A DNA stretch of 30,166 nucleotides from a virus, in the IMG/VR virus record IMGVR_UViG_3300042474_000633, positions 1 through 30,166 of that record. One strand, written 5' to 3'. The translations under genes were made by a program, and so were the position numbers. Every line of letters starts with the position of its first letter. Position 1 is the stretch's first letter. The notes beneath the pieces are model-generated. The model had not been told where the DNA came from, did no database searches, and was given only the letters and a program-made list of their open reading frames with translations. Below, one piece after another: positions 25,255-30,166 of the stretch.

Positions 25255-25284
25255 AATATACGAAAATAATTTTAATTTACCAAA
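25255..25284 (-). promoter_or_regulatory. Promoter-like motif upstream of the nucleotidyltransferase-sigma operon
   Basis: Coding strand: TTTGG (25284-25280), 19 bases ending ATTATTTTCG, TATATT (25260-25255), about 21 bases before the ATG at 25233. It heads the gene run that includes the gp55-like sigma and the carbamoyltransferase. Confidence 0.7.
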
Positions 25285-25286
25285 TA

Positions 25287-26378
25287 TTAATAAGTTTTAA
25301 TATTTTCATGTTCACTTCTTAGTCTAGATAACTCTCTAACATTACCACCCTTAGTTGATAACCAATAATTAACGGCCTTTGGGTTATTTATCCATAAATT
25401 TCTTTTATTCCAAGGAAATTCTGGATGCATATATTCTTCCCATTTTAAATCTGGAAGATTTTCTTCTACATTTTCAGAAGTAGGTGTATCATCAACCACA
25501 ACATTAGTAGATTCAACATTTGTATCTTCTTCTTTTTTGTTAGTCTCATTTTTTTCGTTTTCGTTAACAATATCATCTCCGTAAACCTCATATAATCCTA
25601 ATTTTTGGTTATTTTCAACCATTTCCGATAAAAGTTCTTCTCTTGTTTTATTTTTTGGTAAAACTAAACCATTAAATGCTATAATAAGTGCAACGGCCAA
25701 TGGGTCAAACACTATTACAATCAAAAATATAAAGAATTTGACTACTTTTTTTAATTCTACACCAAAAACTTCAGCTATAAACCTAAAACCACCCACTTCT
25801 TTCTCCAAATCTAAGTTAGAAACCTTAATTTTGTTGATTTCATCGTTATTTTTAGCATTTTGGTCTTGCAAATCACTAATTTTTTTATTAATTTGAGCAG
25901 TTTGTCTGTCTTTTTGGTCAATTGAACGTAAAAGACGAGAATTTACCTTACCTTTGTCTAAAATTGTGTTTTGTGTTGAAGATAATTGACCTAATTGAGT
26001 ATTAAGTTGAGTAATTTGTGCAGTATTTTGGTCAATTTTTGTAGTATAGACTAAAACCTCTCTATCAACCTGTTGTAATTTTAGGGACTGAGATTGAAAT
26101 GCATTAGAAAGATATCCAAATATACCAGCTGAGGTGATTAACATCAGTAATGCAACGGCAGAGGTCAAATACCACTTATTAAATCCCTTTATGTTTTCCC
26201 ACTCTTGTTTGAGATAAGTTGCTGCTACTAATTTAGCAAACTCCAGTGCACCGGCCATTACCATAACAGATACGGCTGCTCCACTAAATAGAACACCCAA
26301 ACCCGTTACGGAGAAGTAAGCTGCACATCCGGCAATAATTAGTGCAGAAAATCCGACTAAATATTTAAGCCAATTCAT
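25287..26378 (-). CDS. Large membrane protein with internal coiled coil
   Basis: A 363-aa protein with probable membrane segments at about 5-27, 29-53, 70-91 and 212-238, and a long coiled coil between the third and fourth (about 95-195: LQQVDREVLVYTTKIDQNTA, QINKKISDLQDQNAKNN). With four segments, both ends and the coiled coil would be placed so that the coil projects on the opposite side from the tail. The C-terminal 120 residues are acidic, low-complexity (NEKNETNKKEEDTNVES) and then end in a conserved-looking block (WEEYMHPEFPWNKRNLWINN). It forms an operon with the 58-aa ORF (start directly follows TAA). I do not recognise the family. Inner-membrane anchoring or superinfection-exclusion roles are only possibilities. 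Confidence 0.82.
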   Translation of the reverse strand: MNWLKYLVGFSALIIAGCAAYFSVTGLGVLFSGAAVSVMVMAGALEFAKLVAATYLKQEWENIKGFNKWYLTSAVALLMLITSAGIFGYLSNAFQSQSLKLQQVDREVLVYTTKIDQNTAQITQLNTQLGQLSSTQNTILDKGKVNSRLLRSIDQKDRQTAQINKKISDLQDQNAKNNDEINKIKVSNLDLEKEVGGFRFIAEVFGVELKKVVKFFIFLIVIVFDPLAVALIIAFNGLVLPKNKTREELLSEMVENNQKLGLYEVYGDDIVNENEKNETNKKEEDTNVESTNVVVDDTPTSENVEENLPDLKWEEYMHPEFPWNKRNLWINNPKAVNYWLSTKGGNVRELSRLRSEHENIKTY

Positions 26379-26555
26379 TTATCTATTGATTCTGGTTAAT
26401 TCGGCAACACGTTCTACTATCTTTCTTGCATCTTCCAAAGTAGTGTGAGCAACCGATGGTGTCATTGATTGTGCACCAGTAATCCCGTTTTGTAAAATCC
26501 TCAACTTTCCGTCTAAAGATTCTAATAACGTTTGTATTTTTTCGTTGTATATCAT
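26379..26555 (-). CDS. Small hypothetical protein, 58 aa
   Basis: A short ORF from ATG at 26555 to TAA at 26381-26379, with the next gene's ATG starting at the following base (TAAATG). It reads MIYNEKIQTLLESLDGKL and ends VERVAELTRINR. Most of it would be helical, with a Gly/Ser/Thr/Pro turn in the middle (GITGAQSMTPSVAHTT). No function is recognised. Its tight coupling to the large membrane protein gene and the lack of any other gene in this 256-base stretch support that it is real. Confidence 0.7.
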   Translation of the reverse strand: MIYNEKIQTLLESLDGKLRILQNGITGAQSMTPSVAHTTLEDARKIVERVAELTRINR

Positions 26556-26578
26556 AGTAATAAGTATTTATTTGTAAT

Positions 26579-26612
26579 AAAAAAGGTAGAAGTGTTTAAT
26601 CTCCTACCTTTT
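26579..26612 (-). terminator. Rho-independent terminator after HSP20
   Basis: On the coding strand AAAAGGTAGGAG (26612-26601), loop ATTAAACA, then CTTCTACC and TTTTTT (26592-26579). The 8-base stem has one G-T pair and is extended by A/T pairs. It lies 23 bases past the HSP20 stop and directly downstream of a promoter-like motif, so it may also act as a leader attenuator for the 58-aa ORF. Confidence 0.9.
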
Positions 26613-26613
26613 C

Positions 26614-26643
26614 AATATACGAAAAATAACTGAATTAACCTAA
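26614..26643 (-). promoter_or_regulatory. Promoter-like motif directly before the terminator
   Basis: Coding strand: TTAGG (26643-26639), 19 bases ending TTATTTTTCG, TATATT (26619-26614). It overlaps the end of the HSP20 gene. It shares the 16-base core with the other three sites; only its -33 box differs by one base. Confidence 0.55.
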
Positions 26644-27021
26644 TTTTGGGGTTAATTTTTTTGGTTTGGACTCTTCCTTTCTTTCAATAGTAATTAAGAG
26701 AATACCATTTTTAATTTCAGCTTTTGCTTTTCTGCCATCGAAGTTTTTACCTACGTTAACTCTTTCTTCAATGTCTGAAATTAATTGATTGAAAGGATTT
26801 TCTTTGTCCTCTTGTGTTTTTTTGGCTTTGATTTCAATCTTGTCCTCAAAACAATTGATTTCAATATCATCAGGATTGTGTCCTAATACTGATAATGCAA
26901 TTGTTGCAGATTCATCTTTAATGTCTACTGCAAATTTGTTTTGAACATACGTTGTTCTTTCTTTTGGTTGTTCGATTGGAAAAAATTCATCGAACAATTT
27001 ACTGTAATCAATCATGTACAT
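26635..27021 (-). CDS. Small heat shock protein, HSP20 family
   Basis: ATP-independent chaperone of 128 aa with an alpha-crystallin domain (about residues 28-118). The core features are FAVDIKDESATIALSVLGHN, then DDIEINCFEDKIEIKAKK and the closing AEIKNGILLITIERK (GxLxI/V motif). A short basic tail ends KPKKLTPKLG, resembling the C-terminal IxI/V-type anchor region without a clear IxI. HSP20 genes are common in T4-like phages of marine cyanobacteria, probably protecting host or virion proteins during infection. Start could be ATG at 27021 or the third codon ATG at 27015. It lies behind the HD gene with a 77-base gap and is closed by a strong terminator. Confidence 0.93.
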   Translation of the reverse strand: MYMIDYSKLFDEFFPIEQPKERTTYVQNKFAVDIKDESATIALSVLGHNPDDIEINCFEDKIEIKAKKTQEDKENPFNQLISDIEERVNVGKNFDGRKAKAEIKNGILLITIERKEESKPKKLTPKLG

Positions 27022-27082
27022 AATATAAATGTTTTTAGTTAATAATATCTTATATAGTCCAAATATTATACCAATGAACTAC

Positions 27083-27098
27083 TTTTGACATTTTGACA
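27083..27098. repeat. 8-bp tandem repeat TTTTGACA x2
   Basis: The plus strand reads TTTTGACA twice in a row, immediately beyond the HD gene stop, at the beginning of the 77-base HSP20 leader region. On the coding strand this is TGTCAAAA twice. It may be an operator or a chance repeat. The same gap holds TATATAAG but no -33 box at the usual distance. Confidence 0.5.
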
Positions 27099-27746
27099 TT
27101 AAATTTCGTTATTTTGTCTTTCGATGATTGTAGACATATGGTCTGCCCAATGCATGATAAATTGAAGTTTGTAAACTAATTGCTTTTTCAAATCGTGACC
27201 TGCTAAATACTTTTGATTATCTTCATCATACATACCATCGGTAAGTTTGATTGCGAAATACTCTTTCTCATTATATTGAATACCATAATGATTCAATGTA
27301 AAGAAAGTTCTATCGGTTAAGGTCATATATGGAATATTCTCATTACGAACAAATAAAGTTCCGTATTTCTTTTGAGACCACTCTTCCTGGTTTGGTAAAT
27401 AATGTAGTTCTGCTTTAACACCCAACTTTCCTAAGTCGTGATGTAGACAACTAAATATTAATTCTTCTTCGGTGAAATCAATCTCTCCACCTTGCATTAC
27501 GAATAGGTCTCTCATTTTAAGAGCGTTCTTACATACGTTAAAGATGTGGTCTATATACCCACCTATATATGCGTTATGATAGTGTTTTGAGCCAGATGCG
27601 GCAGATAGTGTAAGATTAACACCCAATTCTTCTTCGGAATACATATGGAGTAATTTCTCCAATCTTTCTCCTGTGAAATATTTTTTAATTATACCTATAA
27701 ATCGGTCATAATTTGCTTTTAATTCTTGTTCTGTCTTTTGTTTCAT
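27099..27746 (-). CDS. HD-domain phosphohydrolase-like protein
   Basis: A 215-aa protein with an HD fold: H67 in YIDHIFNVC, the HD pair H103-D104 in CLHHDLGKLG (100-107), and the distal D202 in MHWADHMST, the four-ligand pattern of metal-dependent HD phosphohydrolases (H...HD...D). Possible substrates are nucleotides, dNTPs, cyclic nucleotides or (p)ppGpp; the sequence does not tell which. The N-terminal 50 residues are a helical extension with a basic start. It has its own promoter-like site at 27777-27806, about 30 bases before the ATG, and lies just downstream of the radical SAM gene. Confidence 0.87.
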   Translation of the reverse strand: MKQKTEQELKANYDRFIGIIKKYFTGERLEKLLHMYSEEELGVNLTLSAASGSKHYHNAYIGGYIDHIFNVCKNALKMRDLFVMQGGEIDFTEEELIFSCLHHDLGKLGVKAELHYLPNQEEWSQKKYGTLFVRNENIPYMTLTDRTFFTLNHYGIQYNEKEYFAIKLTDGMYDEDNQKYLAGHDLKKQLVYKLQFIMHWADHMSTIIERQNNEI

Positions 27747-27776
27747 AATTTAGAGTTTAATTGTTTATAATACTCT

Positions 27777-27806
27777 AATATACGACAAATAATTGACATT
27801 ACCAAA
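27777..27806 (-). promoter_or_regulatory. Promoter-like motif upstream of the HD gene
   Basis: Coding strand: TTTGG (27806-27802), 19 bases ending ATTATTTGTCG, TATATT (27782-27777), with the ATG at 27746. It begins 2 bases after the radical SAM stop and is the closest match to the primase site, sharing ATTTGTCGTATATT. Confidence 0.72.
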
Positions 27807-27807
27807 T

Positions 27808-28872
27808 TTAAATTATTGTTTTTTTATTGTCCAATAATTCATACATATTATGAAATACAAATGGATTGGTTGCAACCTTTTTAAATTGTTTTAAAAATAA
27901 TGTATGTTCTGGATGTGTATCATTACCAACATCAATTAATTTAAATTGGCCATCACTAAATGTTCCCCAATTTGTTATTCTACCAAAAAATACTTTAGTT
28001 TTATTTTTGAATATGGAATATATTAAATTTAAAAATGTTTCCATTTCATTATAATTTGATTGTTGGGCCACAAAAGAACATTTAACACTCTGTAAAGATT
28101 TTATAGTTGAAATAAAATTTAAATTTGAAATCAGATTATGCCAATTGCCTCCCAACCTTGTTACATTTTCGTAAGTATATTGAGCACCAGCATCTATACT
28201 AATTTCACAACTATGAACATATTTATGTATATTTGGCATACTATCCCACATTTCTTTATTCCACAAACTGGCGTTTGTATGTAGATGAATTGATTTTAAA
28301 TTTGGATATTTTTTTGGATTAAAATTTCTTAAAAAATTTCTATATGAAACAGATGCAAATGGGTCAGCTGTACCAGAACAATAAATTGTTTCAATTGAAT
28401 CGGAATATGCATTTTCTATTTCTTCTATTGTAAGATTTACACTTTTTATTTTATCACTATTTGCAACAATCATATCCACTCTACATGATGGACATTTATA
28501 ATTACAAGTTCTATCAAATGACATTTGAATTATTTTAGGGCCGGTAGGAATTATACCAGTTTGTGTATCGTAATTCATTTTCATTTCATCACTCAAATTA
28601 TCTATGTGGATAACTGGACCGGAAATACTTTTATTTAATGATATTAATCTAGCTAAAAATGGACATTGTGTTTTATCACAATAACGATACGAACCATCCA
28701 TTACAGATTTTCGTATTTCGATAGCTTCATCTGAATTCCATAATTCTTTTATGGGAACCCCATTGGGTAATTCTTTTTTCAACCAACTTGCACAACACAT
28801 AAAATTTTTATTTTCATGTATTTCTAATGCCTCAAACGGAACCGTACAAACATATTGTTTTAAATCTATCAT
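27808..28872 (-). CDS. Radical SAM protein with N-terminal SPASM/twitch-like cluster
   Basis: A 354-aa radical SAM enzyme. DRTCNYKCPSC gives C123, C127 and C130, the CxxxCxxC that binds the SAM-cleaving Fe-S cluster. Before it lies a cysteine-rich block typical of SPASM or twitch domains: C9, then C26-C27 in FMCCASW, the WNSDEAIEIRKSVMDG helix, and C65 and C70 (CDKTQCP). Such auxiliary clusters normally follow the radical SAM barrel; here they precede it, as in the N-terminal-twitch radical SAM proteins I recall from phages and metagenomes. The reaction is unknown: peptide, sugar or nucleotide modification are all possible. Its start overlaps the SGNH stop by one base (TAATG). Confidence 0.9.
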   Translation of the reverse strand: MIDLKQYVCTVPFEALEIHENKNFMCCASWLKKELPNGVPIKELWNSDEAIEIRKSVMDGSYRYCDKTQCPFLARLISLNKSISGPVIHIDNLSDEMKMNYDTQTGIIPTGPKIIQMSFDRTCNYKCPSCRVDMIVANSDKIKSVNLTIEEIENAYSDSIETIYCSGTADPFASVSYRNFLRNFNPKKYPNLKSIHLHTNASLWNKEMWDSMPNIHKYVHSCEISIDAGAQYTYENVTRLGGNWHNLISNLNFISTIKSLQSVKCSFVAQQSNYNEMETFLNLIYSIFKNKTKVFFGRITNWGTFSDGQFKLIDVGNDTHPEHTLFLKQFKKVATNPFVFHNMYELLDNKKTII

Positions 28873-29540
28873 TATATTAATTTATCTATATCACATATTG
28901 AATTAATAGTTTTTCTTAATGTATCGTCACCAATCATTTCTAAAAACTTATTCGCTAATTGTTCATGTCCTAATTCCGAATAATGTGCATCTTTCATTAA
29001 ACCATTAGTTTCATTGGTAATTGTAGAAAATCCACTATCACCCCATATTTTAATACCCATATCCCAAAAGGGTGTCCATTGAATCAATATCATACCTTTA
29101 AATAACCAATTTAAAAACTTTACTCTATCATATAATTCGTATTCATATCCCAATAAAGAACGATTTACTAATATTTCTTCTATCGTATTTTTGGATATAA
29201 ATGGTATATTTTGTTTAAATCTGCTATTAGGTATAATAGTAATAAATCCTTTAATAGAATCTGCTAATCTAAACCTATGGATTGTTGACCAACCAATGAT
29301 AACTATATCTTCTTTACTAATTTTAGGGGCCTGTTTTAATACTCTTTCAAATATAGTATCATTATCTATTCCACCAATACCAAAATGTTTTACATCTACT
29401 CTCAGTTCATTTGCTATAATATCACTAAAATGTTTAGGAACATACCCTTTCCAATTACAATAGTCCGCATCCCAATTACCCAATGTTTTATTATCAAATG
29501 GTGTAGAAAAAGAATCACCAAATATCCACAATTTTTTCAT
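28872..29540 (-). CDS. SGNH/GDSL-family hydrolase
   Basis: A 222-aa protein with the family blocks. Block I is LWIFGDSFS (4-11) with candidate nucleophile S10, followed by GIGGIDNDTIFER (block II-like, GxxxN), VIIGWSTIHR (block III region, without the standard Asn) and KDAHYSELGHEQLA (block V, D184 and H186). Members are esterases or acyltransferases acting on sugars, lipids or peptidoglycan acyl groups. There is no signal peptide, so it probably acts inside the cell, perhaps on an activated sugar or acyl donor. Start overlaps the sulfotransferase stop as ATGA and its stop overlaps the radical SAM start, so the three genes are translationally coupled. Confidence 0.87.
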   Translation of the reverse strand: MKKLWIFGDSFSTPFDNKTLGNWDADYCNWKGYVPKHFSDIIANELRVDVKHFGIGGIDNDTIFERVLKQAPKISKEDIVIIGWSTIHRFRLADSIKGFITIIPNSRFKQNIPFISKNTIEEILVNRSLLGYEYELYDRVKFLNWLFKGMILIQWTPFWDMGIKIWGDSGFSTITNETNGLMKDAHYSELGHEQLANKFLEMIGDDTLRKTINSICDIDKLI

Positions 29541-30166
29541 ATTAATTTATTTGATTTTTCTTCTATTCTTACTTTTTTATATGGTGAATTAATCCACTCA
29601 TCAATACAACTTTGATTATATTCTATCTCACAATATTCGTTTAATCTTTTTATTGTTTCAATATCTTTGTCGACAAATAAATCTTCATAATAAAATAGTG
29701 GATATCCCATGTCGGAAATGGATTTTAGGCCGCTTGCAGCCGATTCTAAATGATGTGTTAATTCTATTATAGTATCCTCATCATCCTCTGTTAATTCATA
29801 ATATTTTTGTGTATGCCAATTTTGTAAAGGTGTTCTATTTTTAGATATTTTCAGATGGTATGTTAATGATTCGGCTTGTAATCTTTTATTTTTTCTTTCT
29901 AATACTATTATTTTATCAAAAAATGAATAAAACCATTCCCAATAATCTTCTACACTTTTAAAAGATTCATATGGGTAATTATCACTATCTATAAATGTTT
30001 TTATTAATATGTTTTTTTTATTTATTATTTCATCAATTCTTTTTAGTTGGTTGTATGTATCCTCTCTATCTGGATTTATAAAATTAAATGGTTCAAAGAA
30101 AGAATCATATTTTTTACGTTCTCTAGCTAAACAACACTTTAAATAATAAAACGTTGATGTGGAACC
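29537..30166 (-). CDS. Sulfotransferase-like protein (N-terminus beyond window)
   Basis: A frame of 209 codons is open from the right edge to the TGA at 29539-29537; the start codon lies outside. At the edge it reads GSTSTFYYLKCC, then SFFEPFNF, resembling the GSTxL/PAPS 5'-phosphosulfate-binding loop and the following FEPFN segment of sulfotransferases. Further on, KIIVLERKNKRLQAESL resembles the 3'-phosphate-binding strand-helix (vLxRxNxxxQAxSL). The C-terminal 90 residues are helical and end VRIEEKSNKLI. I infer transfer of sulfate from PAPS to a hydroxyl, perhaps of a glycan. The family assignment rests on these two motifs, so it is less certain than its neighbours. The stop overlaps the SGNH start by ATGA. 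Confidence 0.75.
   Translation of the reverse strand, partial: GSTSTFYYLKCCLARERKKYDSFFEPFNFINPDREDTYNQLKRIDEIINKKNILIKTFIDSDNYPYESFKSVEDYWEWFYSFFDKIIVLERKNKRLQAESLTYHLKISKNRTPLQNWHTQKYYELTEDDEDTIIELTHHLESAASGLKSISDMGYPLFYYEDLFVDKDIETIKRLNEYCEIEYNQSCIDEWINSPYKKVRIEEKSNKLI

Noticed and set aside
27083-27098. Plus-strand TTGACA boxes as a sigma-70 promoter
   Set aside because: No plus-strand gene follows and no suitable -10 box is placed at 17 bases; kept only as a tandem repeat.
1-30166. tRNA genes or an attachment site
   Set aside because: Gaps are too short for tRNAs and I saw no cloverleaf or integrase; none can be supported.

Overview
The window looks like part of a T4-like (contractile-tailed) bacteriophage genome. 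Every credible gene lies on the minus strand, so transcription runs from high to low coordinates. Genes are tightly packed, often with ATGA/TAATG overlaps or gaps of a few bases. The DNA is strongly A+T-rich (by eye about 70%, not computed). Start codons are preceded by A/T-rich leaders without a clear GGAGG-type Shine-Dalgarno sequence. Four intergenic sites share a TTTGG-N19-TATATT promoter-like motif that resembles the Bacteroidota -33/-7 promoter (TTTG / TAnnTTTG). I infer a phage of an AT-rich Bacteroidota host, probably aquatic given the marine-phage-like accessory genes. No capsid, terminase or polymerase gene lies in the window.

Right part, in transcription order (30166 to 20267), an accessory and regulatory region. 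A tightly overlapping trio comes first: a sulfotransferase-like protein (cut by the right edge), an SGNH hydrolase, and a radical SAM protein with an N-terminal SPASM/twitch-like cysteine cluster. Then come an HD-domain hydrolase, an HSP20 chaperone, a terminator, a 58-aa ORF and a large membrane/coiled-coil protein. A promoter-like site then heads a long gene run: HxGH nucleotidyltransferase, DUF2061 membrane protein, two 2OG-Fe(II) oxygenases, peptide deformylase, a small membrane protein, a gp55-like late sigma factor and a NodU/TobZ-type carbamoyltransferase.

Middle part (20243 to 2599), the baseplate/tail late region: a small helical protein, a gp5/gpV-like spike without a visible lysozyme domain, two unknown proteins, gp25-like and gp6/gpJ-like wedge proteins, a DNRLRE-like beta protein, a coiled-coil/Ig-like protein, a protein with a glycine-rich tail, a 1561-aa gp7/gpI-like protein with LamG-like and repeat regions, a 207-aa structural protein, two paralogous structural proteins (418 and 397 aa) separated by a terminator, and a small unknown protein. 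Several gaps here carry TATTTATA on the coding strand, a candidate late-promoter element that the gp55-like sigma could read.

Left part (2593 to 1), DNA metabolism: T7-type endonuclease I (Holliday junction resolvase), a DnaG/gp61-like primase that may be read from a leaderless mRNA, and an SbcD/gp47-like nuclease that runs without a stop into what looks like the start of SbcC/gp46. This would be a single-chain Mre11-Rad50-type protein, leaving the window at the left edge.

The most interesting points are the sulfotransferase/SGNH/radical SAM cassette, the SbcD-SbcC fusion, the two promoter classes with the late sigma factor encoded in the same window, and the tandem 2OG oxygenases plus carbamoyltransferase, which may form a modification pathway for phage DNA, virion or cell-surface molecules.
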